A DNA stretch of 64,000 nt from Pelecanus crispus. Lineage: Eukaryota > Chordata > Aves > Pelecaniformes > Pelecanidae. Below the pieces are notes generated by a model. It saw only the letters and a list, made by a program, of their open reading frames with translations. It had not been told where the DNA came from and did not search any database. Both the position numbers and the translations under genes were made by a program. Of the stretch, positions 22,401 to 37,400 are shown in pieces. Position 1 is the stretch's first letter. Each line of letters opens with the position of its first letter. The stretch lies in the NCBI RefSeq assembly GCF_030463565.1, contig NC_134676.1, positions 24,842,728-24,906,727 of the forward strand, read 5' to 3'.

Positions 22401-25400
22401 GAAGATAAACCTGCTTACTGGATTTATAAAAAAATAAAATATGTTGAGTATGTTTTCTGACAATATTTTGTATGTTTAATGCTAAAACGTAGACTTTGGG
22501 AAATACCTGTCACTTTTTCTAATCCAGAAAATATGCCTGGAAATTGGAAACAATTAAGGCATAAAAATAGAAATTATGATAGAAATATTTAAAGATTGAA
22601 ATGAAAAACTAGGATTGTATGAAAAAAACAGATATTTTATAAAGCTTCTCTGGAAAATTGGTGTTGCAAAACTTCCACAGCTAAAAAATTGGAGTTATAT
22701 TCACTTACTTGCACTTTCAGTGAGGTCATGAAAGCAGGTCTCTGTAAAGCATGCATTGACTTGTACTTTGCTTATATTTCAAATGAGTTCTTTTCTAGTG
22801 CGTTGGTTTTTTGCGTTTTCTGCTGAACAACTAATACACTGAGAATAGAAATTCCAGAAGTCATTGTGGAACTCAATGTAAACAGTAAACAGAGATTTTA
22901 TAAGCTGCATGTTAAAGGATTGGACTGTTTATATACATATTTCAGAACTTGTCTTTAACTTGACAAGTATCTCGTGATCTTAATCTCGTGGTCTTAGTCA
23001 TGTCTAAAAGCATGTAGGGTACAAAATGCTCAGTGAAACCTAGTACTTTAGAACATATGTTCTTCTTTAAATTGCGTTAAGCAGCTGCAGTTCTAACCAA
23101 TGCTTTGTTTTTGTGTCCCCAGGCTGATCTTCAGACAAGTTCTCAGCGCTTGAACCTTTCAGCTTCTAGTGCTGCAGTGGCAGAACTTAAACCTGACTGT
23201 TGCATTGATGATGTAATCCATCATGAAGTAAAGGAGATAGGAACACACATGTAAGGTTTTAAATTTTTCTATGACTAAATGAGCTTAAATGAAACTGCAG
23301 CATATGCATGCTATTCTGTTGCTGCTCTGATATAGGCACAAAATTTAAAGTAATTCAAAATTATTTTTTTAAAAAATTGTCTCTTTCAGCTTAGTTTGTG
23401 CAGTAAGCTACACTACGCAGACAGGAGAGAAGATGTACTTCAGAAAGTTCTTCAAATTTCAGGTATTGCATGAAGTATTCTAATAAGTGGGTGAATCTGG
23501 AAAACCCGTTTGAAAACATTTGATACTTCCAAAGCACTTTTACATACTAAAAATCTGTTTCACTTCTAAAAGTGAACCGATAAAACCCATCACTTCAAAC
23601 TTCACATGAATTGATGGTTTCTAATTACCATGCATTTAAACATTTCAGAGATAGTAAATATTATGTCTTATAATTTTTATTCATTTGTTGAGAAAGAAAA
23701 ATCTACTCTTAAAAAAAACTTTCTATAGCTTTATGATTATTTTTAAACAGAACAAGTATTGTTCATTCTGACTTTGACACACCTGACCTTTGAGTTTAGA
23801 TTGTAAAATTCTGATTTTTCTTTTAGTGTGTGTAACCTTTTTGAAATCAGAACTTAGTGGTTTGTTTTTAGAGGAAACTAAGCAAAGAAGTGTAATGTGT
23901 TTTATCTGACTAATATCTACAGAAGTAATTGATAGTAGAAACCTTTTGTTCCACTGCACAAATTTCAAAACTTGAGATTAGAATAACTGAGGAAAGCAGG
24001 AAAGTACTGTTATCTGTGGACTGGTTCTGGCAGGAAAGTCTATTTTAGCTGTGTATTTGATGGATGTTTATTTTTTAGAGAAAAAAGCTGAGACTTGGAT
24101 AACTGTGGGCTCTTTCCTGTAGATTGGAGGATTAGGTGACTTGTTTTACTGAACACATTTTTAGACACTCTTACAGAGTGTCTGGCAATACAGGAGTGAT
24201 ACGTATTTGAAACCTGTATCTTTTGCAAGTTGCAGGTGACTTCATTTTTCTCTTTTCTAATATTCTATCTGGATATTTCAGAAAAAAGCATTTCAGTTTT
24301 TAGAAGGCTAAGTTGCCATGTGCTACAGACAAAGAACACCCAAGTACTGTTAGAACTTGTGGGCCTTGAGATGGCAAGTATTGATTAGTCAAAGCTGTTT
24401 CCAGACAATCAGTTCTAGGGAAAATCATTCCATATTGATTTTTGTGTTACACTTTCCTCTGAACCCAGAAACTGCAGTGTTTCTTCATCTTTGCTGAAGC
24501 TGATTTTCATCTCTGTGTTTTGTCTTGCTCTCCTTGTGAAACTGTTTTGCTTTCAATTTCTCCATTCTTTGTCACCCAGGAGTTCACTATTTTGTCCCTC
24601 TGTCCCCTCTAGGCTTTCTCTGATCCCTAGTGTATGCTGGCTTCCAGTTCTCATCTTCTCTCCCTTCGCTATCCTTGTTCTCGCCAGAGCCTTGTCCAAA
24701 ATGTCAATTTGTCTCCTTTAGATTTGATGTGGAATTATTTGTGCATGTTTTTCAGGGGTCTATGTGCGTATTGTAACCTGTGTTTTTTAACTGAATCCAA
24801 CACAGGCAACTTTGTCAAAATAGCTAAGGCCAGCTATCTGTCAAATTTGAAGCTCTTCCTTCAAAGAATGAAGCATAAGAGTTTCTCAAAAAGTATATAT
24901 ACACTTTAACACCATTCTATAAATACTTTCTGATTCATTATGAGAAAAGCACTTCACTAAGCAATGTTGGTTGTTATTTTTTAAATTTGATATGAAGACA
25001 CCAGCTAGAAAATCTGAGAACAAACAAAAAGAAATGTTACAGAAAACTGAACAATGTCTTTACAATGGGAATTGATGGCTGCTAGTGATCAATGGACCAC
25101 CAGCTATTTTATAACAAAACAACCTCATTTTCTTTTTAATAGATTCTCAACTTTTTCAGTTATGTTTTCTAGGATCTTTTAAGTTAAACTGGTATTATAG
25201 TTGGTTTTAAGCAGCTTGTTTTCAACCATTATATGTAGTTTAATACTGATCCATAGTGTCTTTTTGTTCCAAAGCTTTCTCTGAGTAATTAACACCATTG
25301 TGTTTATATGGAGAAGGAATGATTCTTTCTAGGGTTCCATTGTTGTTGGGGGTGTGTGTGTGACCCTCACAATAATTATTTGATTTTTACTGGAATGCCA

Positions 25401-28400
25401 CTTGAAATTTATTGGAACAAATGGAATTACTTTCTTTATCTGAAAGAGAGAGAAAACATCAACATCTAGGGCAATTAATAAGAAGATCATTGAAGAAAAA
25501 TATTTGGTGGGAAAGAACCACTCAATCAACAAACACCTAAATTAAAATTTTTACTTTTTTTCTGACTAGAGAGAGATAGTTATGATTGCTTGAAAGGTTG
25601 AATATTATGCCTGTTTATAATGCAAAAATCTCTGTGAAGACTACTACTCAATCTTGAATTCTTCAGGGCTAAAAAACTTGTTCACAACTTGGAACCTTAG
25701 GGGTCTCTCAGGAAGCAGTACACTTACATGTAAAAAAAAAAAAGAAGTTTCCCTGTGTAAAGGGAAATAAATGTCTTCAGCAAGGTAATTTAAATTCATT
25801 TCTTTACAAGTATAATAGAAGATTATTTCTTTCAGTTACATTAGTGTATATCCATTTCATATTTGAATGTGTTGACTGCAGTAGCTTTATGCACGAAATT
25901 AAAGCACTTAAGAACCAATGCTTTATTATCACCTTTTATATCATCAAAATGTTTTCTCTTGCTGATTTAATCTCATGTGATTAAAACAATTTATTGGCTT
26001 TTTTATTCCTTGTAACAGTTGCATTTTCAAGAAGGCTGTGAAGCCTAGTAATGGTTTGTTGCTTAAGCTAATCACATGAGTTGTTCTCTATTTCATTTAT
26101 TTTTAGAGAAACCTTTAGTAACTTCTGTTTGTTGCAGAACACTGAAGGACTTCTAAATATTACACAGTTCTTGCTCACTCTTGAAAGCAAGTGCAGACCA
26201 CTTCAGGATACAAGATGGATGTAATGTTATATTTTAAGGACATAGATCTACTTAGTGCACTGGATTTGTCTGGTTTCATAAGTGGCCAGTGCTTAAGTGG
26301 AGAAGTATTTGTTTTCAATCTGAGAAAACTGCTTAGTAGCAAAGCATTCAACTGTGCAAATAAGAAGCAGCAAATATATACTCTGTGAGGCTTTAGCTCA
26401 GTTGATTGTATCATGTATTCCACTATGCACCTGTTCTGTGTAAGATCAAAAAGAAAAATAACACTTTAGTAAAGATCCTAAAACTTATAAGCAGTTTCTG
26501 CTGAAGTTGTTTGAGGAACCAATTGTCAATCTGCCTTTTTTTTCCATTTCATTCAGGTCCTTAAACCACTAGATGTGAAAACCAAATTCTACAATGCTGA
26601 GGTAAGTGAGAGCTGTGTGTATTTGGGCTTGTTTTGGTGTGCTGGGTTTATTACTTCACATTAGTTTGTTAGATTAAACTCAAAGAGCTTCTTAAGTACA
26701 CATTTCTGAGAAAGATACCAGTTCTGAAGGGAGAAAAATTAGGTGGTGGGTTTATATCATTTAGTTTAAAAATAGATATACTTTTGATGAAGGTGCAAAA
26801 GAGATGGTAACTAAGGCAGACTTGTCAGGCCCTTAATGCAATTGACTGACAATTTTGCTTATTTTCCGCTTTTCCATGAACTCAAATACTTTCAGTTATT
26901 GCTTGTATATTTAGGTGATAGAGTACTTACTGTAAGGGACATTAATTGTTCACAAAGCAGATAATATACCAGATTGGGGAAATTGAAAATTAAGTTATTG
27001 AACAATTTAAAATTTAAGCTTCAATTTCCCTAGTGTAAATATGTCCCTGCTGTTCAATAATTTAATTTTTATGTTTGTGGCAGTTATACACAGTGCTTCA
27101 AAGCTAAATGACCTTATATATGGCTTATATATTTACTTGGGCATACTTAGGCTATGTCTTTGGCTATTTATGGGGAAGAATTTTAACTGAAGGTGATGCA
27201 GATAGTGGAAACTGACAAATTACTTACAGCATTCTTTTTATTTATAGACATTCCCTATGGATGTATATATTATATTGGTCTGTTGTAGGGTATAAACTTG
27301 CACAGTATCTCATTATATAGGAAGTTAGGACATTTGTTTCCATTATCATTTACCTGCTTTGTGATAGTGAGCAGGTAGCTTAATTTTGCGAGCATTGTAT
27401 TCTGTATTGTTTGTATGAAGTTCAGACTGATATTTGCAAAGTACTTTGAGAGCTTACACTATAAGTATTAAACTTTTTCCATAACACCTGAAATATGGTC
27501 AGCTATTACACTGCTAGTCATTTGGTTGAAAACTTTCATTAGTATTCTTAAACAGTTTGTTTGAAATGGTTTAAAAGAGGGAGTGAAGTTGTGGTGTTTT
27601 CTGTTGCAGTGAATAGTAGATGGGAGAAAAAAAGACCAAAGTGTCAGTGAGAGGAAAAGAAAATATATGGAATTTTGGTGATTTGAAAAATAAGTTCTTA
27701 AGCTAAGTCGAAAATATTTTGCTCTCCTGTTTGTTCTTAAATAAGCAGATATACATGATATGAATTTACATGTAGAAAAGCAGAGAGTCTCCAAATCTAT
27801 TGTTCTAATTATTTATCTCCATCATAGTCACACCTGGGGTTCATAAAGCAAGATTATGGCTAAAGAGGTGTGAAAGGTGTATTTCTTTCCCTTCCTGGTA
27901 GTATCAATAGAGAAAACAGCAGGGAGAAATAACAGATAAGAATTTCTGCTCTACGAATGAGAATTCCAGGTGCAAAGATCTGTCTTGTTCAGAGTTGTGC
28001 AGGAAACTTTCCATAAAGATTTTCTCTCTGCTGTGAATGAATAAGTGTCTCATAATTTACATGCTAATATATAGCATGTAATTTATTTAGAGGGAGGATA
28101 AATCAAGGCATAGGTCATAAGCAATTTCAATGTTGTAGTACAGAGGAAAAGAGAAAAACATTTTCCTAAAAATATCTTGGTACATGTATCTAGGCCACAG
28201 GCTTCAATCCTTAGGTTAACCAGGTGTGAGATACCTGAGTAGGGTTGGAATGTAAGCGCATACCACTGGTCAAGTGCTTTATAGAACTGGTGTTATCTGT
28301 AAATGGGAATGTCTGGTAATGTCTCCTGCTGTGATTTAAGAACAAAAATAATGCTAAGAAACTAGGTAATTCCTCTGGGAACAAAATAAACCTCCATTTT

Positions 28401-31400
28401 GTGTGTGGATTATATTATTGTTTCAGATAAAAAAAAAAAAAAGTGGTAGGGGAAAGAGGAACAGATATCTTAAATGAAATGTTGTCTCCCTGTACTTCAT
28501 GTGCAAATTTTGTGCTGAAACACTTAATAGTGAATGGAAATAAAAACCTCATTAAGGTAAATTCAGGGCAAACTCTTGACATAGGTCAAAAGTATTCTTT
28601 TCCTACAAAATTGTTTTACTCACAGGCCTCGATAAGGGACTTAATAAACTCCATTCCTCAATTACCCACCGATTCCTCATGATAAAGAGCTATGGGAAGC
28701 TTTGGGGTCCTGAGCTGGTGTTTGTGGTTTTTTGGGTTTGGTCCCACCCATCTCATCCCATCCCTGCTACTGTAAAGGTTTTAAAAGGATGCTTTAATGT
28801 GTTTTGTTCTTCCTGTTCAGGAATTTATGCAACTCCCACTACCATAGTATCCATGTGATTGAAATTTTTTTTAAGGTTTTGGATTAGATTAACTGAGTAA
28901 TTTTCACTCGCTTAGCAAACTGATTCATATTTAATTTATGAAACTATATAAAGTGCTGCAATGTGTTGTGACCACAGAAGTCAAATAAAATTAAAAAAAA
29001 CCCTAGAAATAAGTTTTTGGTTCGATGTTGTATGTGATCCTGCATTGCTGTCAAAGCACCAAGACCTTTGTCCTCAATATTAAGAAAGATTGTTATGCTT
29101 GGGAGCTGGGGAGAGAAAAAAAATTGGTATGTGTCAGTTATTAGTTAACTAAAGGTCTTTAAAGGTTGACTAACCACTTAAACTGTTACCATTAATATTA
29201 CAGATGTGATGGTATCTATTCATAAAGTCTGTTCATAAAATTATTTTCTCCTAGAAATTATACTCTATAATTCCGTTTTTTCTAAGATAAGGAATGATGC
29301 TGAACCTTAATTTTCTTGCTTGTTGCTCATATTGCAGTAGCATCCAAATCAAGCTGATCACTGAAATTCATGCATAGAACGCATGCCCTGTTGCCCTAAC
29401 CTGCTGCAATCCTGAGACTGAATTACCTGCCCCAGTCTATAGAAAGTCTGTCAGTGACATTGGTGTGCCTTGGAAAAGGTTCTGTAAAAGGTTCTGTTCC
29501 TGCAAACACACATAGGGAGACAAATATGCAGACACTTGAGAAAACAAAGTTTGCAATTAAAGTTGGGTTTTTGGAATGATGGATGTTCAAAAAAGAGTTT
29601 TTCCTGATTGTTATGCCAAATTTGTTATAAGCTGCAATACTGTAGCTTTATAGAACACATTACCACAGTATTTTTATTCTGAGACCTTAATATATGTGGA
29701 TACTTAAAAATTATCTGTAAAATGACAAGGACTGTTTTTCCATTTCATGTACAACGCATTGCATGGATTTAAATTCAGGACAAACTTTAAACTTGCTCAA
29801 AAACTAACACTTTGCGGCAGGGGGGTGATGGTGGGGGTGGTCAGTTTGTTCTACCATACCTTACCTGTGACTTGTGTGCCTTAGGCTCTACTTTGGATTG
29901 GTTCTGAAGCAAAGCTAGTAAACCATGTAACCACGCTAGCTATAACTTATTAGAAATGTAGTTGTCATCTTTGTTTGCATCCATTTTTATTTACATTTCT
30001 GTCTTACTAATGCTATCTTGTTTAGATGGTGCAAAAAAATGCAGAAATGCATTTTGTTTGAAAGTTACCCTCTTTTTCTTTAACATTTAACCCTAATTTC
30101 TCTAATGTGTTCTTTTTTTATTTTCCCATTAGAGTGACCTCAGTTCTGTGGTAATTTTTATTTTTTTATAAATATGTATGCTTTTTTAATTGCCTATCTG
30201 TCTCTGTGCTTGTTGACATTCTTTTAAAAACATAATGGAAAAGCAATGTTTGTTCTGCATATCATGAACATATCATCTTTATATGTGCAGCTAATCACTT
30301 AAATGGTTAGCTCTTTCTTTAATACCCATTGTTGAAACTAAAAGTTGATTATTACAGACTCTTGCTTGTGGGGGTTCTCCTATAAAATACCTCACCAAAA
30401 TTTGACTAGATTCATTATTTGGAAACGGGAGTTAATCCCTGCTAAAATTTTCCTGCTTTTGACCCATAGGAATGTAGGTTTCACTACAGCACTGCTTGTG
30501 TTAGCTGTGACAGAACTTTTCACGTTTGGTTGGTGGAGACAGTGGGTTTGAGGAGAGAGCAGCAGTTGGATGTTCTTCCTTTTGCTAGCTGGAACTGCAC
30601 TTTCCAACTTTTAACTGCATGTAACAGTTGATGAGTTAGTATGATACTTCTGCAGTCTGATTACACTTTAAGGTGTGCCTTGTATTGAAATAAACTGTAT
30701 TCTTCTGAAGTACCTAAGGATTTCCTTTTTTTTTAAACTATGTGATACTAAACCAACTTAGGAATAACACAAAACTAACTTGCTTTTTCATTATGCTGCT
30801 TGTTTTTTCTTTTCCCTTTCAAATTAGCTTTTTCTAAATTTCTGCCTATGGTTGCTGCATTGAAAACAACTAAAATTTGGGTAAATGGACACTTTGAGCA
30901 ATGGATTTATGGGATATAAACAGTATCAATTTAAGTGACAGGTGGTAGTAGTATTAATTACTGAGAGCCATGTTTTTGTTGGGGTTATTTCCAGCTCCTT
31001 CTGCAAGTGTGAGGTCTGTCCATAGAGCTTGCACAGTTTTCAGTACTCTGTATATACTATCTCCTGGCTTGTGTTTAACATGTTTATAAGGCATAACAAA
31101 TAGTTCCAGGACCATTCTGTATTTTTCCTTCTAACACAATGCCTTTTGAGAGTAAAAATATTTTGACTATTTTGTCCCACTTTTATTTTGTAATTTAGAA
31201 GTGGAACTCCCTTTGTATAATGAAGTCATTTACACTGATTAAAAAGAAACTGTAAGCTTCCTTCTGTCTTACCCATAAAAATACTTTTTATTTTTTAAAT
31301 TTATTCAAAACAAAATACCTAAACTGCCCCATTGAATTTATGGATTAGACTATTTCAGTTGGAAAGGACCTACAATGATCACCTAGTCCAACTGCCTGAA

Positions 31401-34400
31401 TCAATAACTCTTGTAAATGTGGATTTGGTTCCCCTCCCCCCCCTTTTTTTTTTTAATTGGCACTTCTTTGGTTTTGCTTTTCACTTCTCCAGGGGCTCCT
31501 ATCTCTAGTAGACTGAGCCTGCCATAATTATTCTATCCTGAGATTCTAGAGCTTCAAAGTAACATCACTGGCCTGCAATTCACAGAAGCAATGAGGCAAA
31601 ACTGCCTCTAGTTCCATGTTTTTTCAGCTTCTGAAGTTTAACAGTCTGTAGCTTTCATTCCTGTACCGGAATTGGTCTTTACATACCATCTTCAGGCATT
31701 AGCTTTATTTGACAGATACATCTTATAGGATGTTTTGAAGCATCAGTTAAATTGTTGGATGCATATAATATTGGTAACCATTGGCATGATGCAGCTGAGT
31801 GAGAGGAGGCTGGTTATTGCTTTTTAGCCAGTATGTCAATGTTTCATATCATAATAAAATCCTCAGAGCATGTACCAGAACTATTTTACTTCAGTTAAAG
31901 AAAAACACACACACTTATTTTAATTTTTTTTTATATAGCTTGATGCACTAGTAATCTGGCATGGCATGTCATTGTGCACTGCAATTCCTTACCATTTATT
32001 CTATTTTTTTCTTTTTTAATACAGATTAAAACTTGAGTTGCTCTTGAGTTGATGAAAGTCTTGGGAAGTGGTGATCTGATGCATTACAAATAAGCAATAG
32101 CTAGAACATAGCAAAATTATCCCACATCCATTGTTTGGCAAGATACCTGTTGACTAACACTTTTGCTCCTGTTGTTACTGGGATTAAGGTTTTTTTCTTG
32201 CATTAATTGATTTGATTTGCAGGCATGAACTAAACACATGTGACTTTTTTTTAACAATAGGACTGTCTACTCTTTTTAATAACACTGATCACATTTTCAT
32301 GAACTTGCACTTTTGTTTTTTTCAGACAGATGAAGTGTTTCTGGAAGCTCAGATTCAGAATATCACTACCTCTCCAATGTTTATGGAGAAGGTTTCTTTA
32401 GAGCCATCTATGATGTACAATGTTGCAGAACTGAACACAGTTGACACAGCAGGGGAAAGGTATGTTCAGATTCATAATATTTGACTTTGAAACTCTTTGT
32501 GTTATGATTTAATGAGATATAAGCATTACAGTTACTGAGTTGTTTGTAACAGCAAGGATTGTACTTCTTTGCTTGATTAAAAAGATCAAATTCCTGTTAT
32601 GTATTCTGCTGGAAAAGCTGTTACGGTTTTCTTTTTACAGAAACTATTCTTAAAACATGATAGCTCTACCTAGCAGAGAAATCCCCAGCTTAATCCTCAA
32701 ATAATTGGTAACATGGATGACATGGTAACATGAAAACATACTACTTCAGTATCTCGTATGTAAAATTTAGCCCACATTTGAGTCTGGCTTGATCTGTGTA
32801 TGCATATTTAGCCTTACAGGACCCATCTGACTTGTCCTTGCTTTCTTCTGGTAGACTGGTAACTGTTTTCAATTGTTCTAATCAAGATCTAGCAAAGCAG
32901 CAGTCAAGGTGAATTGATGGAACACCCTTATAGGACCTTAGAATACAAAAATTTGTCATACTGAAATAAATTATCATTTAGTGTCAATTAGTAAACCACC
33001 AAATACTGGAAGAATTTTCTGCTGTGTTTAGTAAACTGTGGTGGATACAAAACTTCTACCCAGATATCACAAGCTTAACTTTGACTGTCTGTGCTTTGCA
33101 GTTGCCTGGGTTTTTGGAGGAGGTGATGTTTGGGTGCTTCTGCAGTGGGGGCTGAAGTGAAAATTCTGTCGTCTTGCCTGTCAAAGGGTTCACCTGCAGT
33201 GTAGTGAAGCATTGTTCTTACAAAGTGTTTGCATCTGTTGTAATGGTTCTTGCCCTGAACAGGAATCTTAGGCTCATGACACTGATATTTACTGAGAGGG
33301 AACCAAATATCAGAAGTAAAATTACCAGCATTGTTTAAATACTAAGATGCCAGATAATGAATTATAATGTAGCAAAGTGGATTTCCAGCTCAGTTCTCTC
33401 TGGCTCAGATGAATCATTTTTTTTTTTCCCTTGGTCCTTGATGCTACATAAATTCTAGAATTGTTTTCTGTTGTGAAAACACAAAAAAATCCTATGTGTT
33501 TTGCCATGAATAAAATACACACAGAGTAAGACTGATGGGATGGAAAAAAAGGTTGGGTTCTTAAGTCTTCCTGAAAATAAGTGTTTAAATTAAGACCCAA
33601 TGTTTCCTTCTTTTAGTGAGTCTACATTTGGCTCTAGGACTTATTTACAACCTATGGATACACGTCAATACTTATACTGCCTAAAACCAAAGCAAGAATT
33701 TGCAGAGAAAGCTGGAGTAATAAAAGGTGTAACAGTGATTGGCAAACTAGACATTGTATGGAAAACTAATCTGGGTGAACGAGGAAGGCTGCAAACTAGC
33801 CAGCTCCAAAGAATGGTAAGTTTAACTTAAGCATCGGTTTAACTTAGCATCCATTTTTAAGGCAACTCAATGAACAATTTAATAATGACATGAAGGAAAA
33901 GTTCAGGCTGCTTACTTTCTGGACCTCATTCTGAATTCACATGTTTCTATACATATTTGAGAAAGTTATTTCATACATTTGGTCAGTGAAGTGTAGAATA
34001 AAAACTATTCTGAGGGACTGTAGCCAAACAAAAGCATTCTTGTTCCTTTTGGTTATGTGAATGGCAACATTTTGTTTTCTTTAGGATTTGTTTTCTGGCA
34101 CATAACATGCCTCTTCCTTTTTTTCACAGCACTGAACAACATAACTTAATGGATTGTACACTTGAATTGCCAGAATCAAGTAACCTATGTAGCCAAATGC
34201 ATTGGTTAGAATAAAATTAACTTCTTGGATGCTATTTGGCAACAAACTGAAAAGCCCTGACAAAAGAACTGCTTTAAGTGTGCTGTTGACACACAAGTCT
34301 GCTCCCTAATTCATACAGACATTTTAGCTTTGAGTAACAATTTTTATGTATAGGATAGTACTATTTCTTTCACATCCACAGTTTTGATTTAAACTCTTCT

Positions 34401-37400
34401 GGTTGATTTAGAAATTGTTCATTAGTTTTAAGTTGTAATTACTAGCTTAAGTTGGCTGCACAGCCTGTCTACTCTAATGCCTAAACCTGACTTGCGTCTT
34501 TTGATTTGAGGATGGTGTAATACGGGAGAGAAGTAGAAAAGCTTTGACAACTGTATCTTAGTCTGAGTTTACAAAGCTTGCACTTGGGTTTCTGCCTCTG
34601 TCTCTCCCCTCACCTCCATCATCTAGTAAATTGAGCAATTCTGTAGGGAAATCACATTGACTTGGAACTAGGCAAGCAAACCTGGATCCTGGAAGTTCAT
34701 AGCTAAGTCACTAAAACTTCTCTTTGTTTTTAAGTGAGGTGTTAAGTATCTGTATAACCCCATCAAATCAGAAACTGGCCTTTTTTCTAAACTTAGTTAT
34801 TCCTGTTACTTTGAAACCTGTTGCTTTTTTTTGTAACTAATAAACAGTCTCATTTTCAACTGACCTTTCCTATCATTTCTCTTTAAAGACAGATTTTTTT
34901 CTGTGCCCTAAATCAGTATTCTCTCACTCTGCATCCCTTCTTCTTGAACCTTTGAGAATTGCACTTGAAACACAGTGGTGATTAATATACCTCCACACTC
35001 CAGGATCAGTCTTAGTCATCCATCACTGTTTTGTGCTAGTGATTAACAGAGAAACATGACCTATTTTGTGTACTTTGAGCAACATCTGTCTTTCAAAAAG
35101 CAGCAAACAGTTTTGGTTTTTTCCCCTTTGAGTTGCAGTGCAACTCCCTCTTGTCTTCTCATCTTTTAAATGCTATCAGATTATTTCATTTCTAGGGTCC
35201 TTTTACCTTCCATCAGTTTCCTCCTAATCCATTTACTAGTCCTATAACCATTGTTTCCTCCACATACCCAGAATTTTACCTGCACTGTGACCCTCTATCA
35301 TTGTTTTGGTTCAGATCAGGAATGCGCTTTTGAAACAAGTATCCCGGATCACCCACACATACCATAATTTGTGGGGTTTTTGGTTTGGTTTTTTTTTTTG
35401 TGGAGTGGTCTTGGAATTCACAACTACATTCTTTTTGGGTGACATTAAACCAGACAGATGCATGTCCACAGTATGTCAAGGGTGCTCTACCTGCTCACAG
35501 GCATTAAATCCAGGACTAGACTAAAACCAGTCCAAAAATAAAGAACACTATTCTGGAGTAGCACGGGCAAGGAATTGTCTAGTTGATTCCATACTTTGAG
35601 CAATTATCTCATTTTTTTGGATCAAAAAAACCTACATTACTCCTTTTGGTGTTACTGTAAGGCCTTTACCTCTACCATCAGTTCTTGCAGGTATCTCATT
35701 GTTAAGGCCAACAGGTATGTACTGGTTTAGGCCTTCTCAGCTGCTTTGATTCTGTCTTGATTTGGTCAATTGCTACTGAGTTTATTCTATAAAATACTGC
35801 TTTTATTGTTGGGGTTTTTTTTAATTATTATAGCTCCCTTAAAAGAAGAGTCTAATGTTATGGCAAACTACCTGTTGTTTAGGGAACTGGGTATAACTTT
35901 TCCAGTAGATTCCTTCCTATCACCTAATACAGCTGAAAATGTGTGCCTTTTTCTAGTGCTGGATAACTACTTCTCTTTCTTGAAAAGTTCCAGACTTAGG
36001 TTGCTTGAGTGGTCTGAAGACTCCATCGTTTGACATCCCTTTGCTCACTCTAATGTCCAATTTAATAGAGTTTCTGAAATGTCATCTGTCTTCAGTCTGC
36101 AATGAACTGTATGTGACTAAAACCTGTTCCTGACCTGTCAGTCACTGGCTTTCTGGACATCTTCAGGAATATCTTTTAATCAAGCTGTAAATGTAACTTT
36201 TGCTTCAGTGTCCTTTGATCAGCAGAATTGGAATGTGTCACAACTAAGCACTGTCAGGCAGGACAAATTTTCCCTTTTTTTTTTTTCCCCTTATGAGCTA
36301 TCATTTGTGGGGATTGAAAATGTAAAGCTTTTTATCTGCAGGTCTTGAATCAGCCCTGGTTGGTAGTAACTGGGATATTTATCACAGTTTGTTAGTAGAC
36401 CATGTGAATGTGTTCAGCTCTTGACAGAATTGGAGAGTTGACAGGTGTTCATATTGTGTCTTTCTAACTGGTGGCAATTAATTATTCTGGCAGAGGTGTG
36501 GATGACTGAAATGGCAAGGAGACTGACCAATCTCTTACTCCTTAGGATGTGGAATAGTGGTGGGTTTATACAGGAAAACTGTACTTGCTTTGTCCATAGT
36601 GTATCTGTTATCTGCCTCACAGAGAGCTTTTAGAACAAAGCTGATCTTCTCAGGAACTGTATATGGGTATTCAAACTTTAAGGATGTGAACTATCAAACT
36701 AAGGATGTGAAAAACTTAGTAATGAAGGTTATCCTTGTCTGATGAATTGTTAAACCTATCAAGAAGGTGGTCATCGGTAGTGGATGGAGCACTGCTGTGA
36801 TTTGGGTACAAATCAAAAGCACAAAGAGTCAATCTTCTTTCTTCGAATTCCTCTTATTCCAAGCTTGTTGCAGTAAATGAAAACTTGAGTAGTAAAAACT
36901 TCAGTTTTGCTATCCAACATCTGAGAATATACATTCTTGTACCTTTTCAGGCTCCTGGTTATGGTGATGTAAGGCTTTCTTTGGAGACAATACCAGACAC
37001 CGTAAATTTGGAAGAACCTTTTGACATTACATGTAAAATAACAAATTGCAGGTAATGACGTCATGTGATTGTTGTGCTTTTTCTTGAGTGGGTAAGTTGT
37101 GGCTGTCTGTTTCATTTTTTCAATACTTTCTCCTGAAACAACTCAAACCTGGTCTTTACTATGAGTTGTAGCAACACAAAACTACTTGAAAAACATCTTT
37201 TGGATTACAATGATTTTAAAAATCCCAAAGAAACATTAAAAAAACTTCCATCATGATCTGTTAATACTGTTTGAACTAGGAGATTCCCAAAAAGCTGTAG
37301 TGGAATTCCATGGAACTGGCTGCAATGTCATGTAAGATTGCACCCCATATGTAAATCACAAATCATCTTAGTCCTTCTTAGTTAATCTGTGTAGAGAAGA

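Noticed and set aside
24491-24909. Hydrophobic frames in TRAPPC13 intron 6, considered as a small membrane protein gene.
   Set aside because: The hydrophobicity comes from a T/C-rich stretch. No conserved motif or promoter is visible, and two overlapping frames are equally open.
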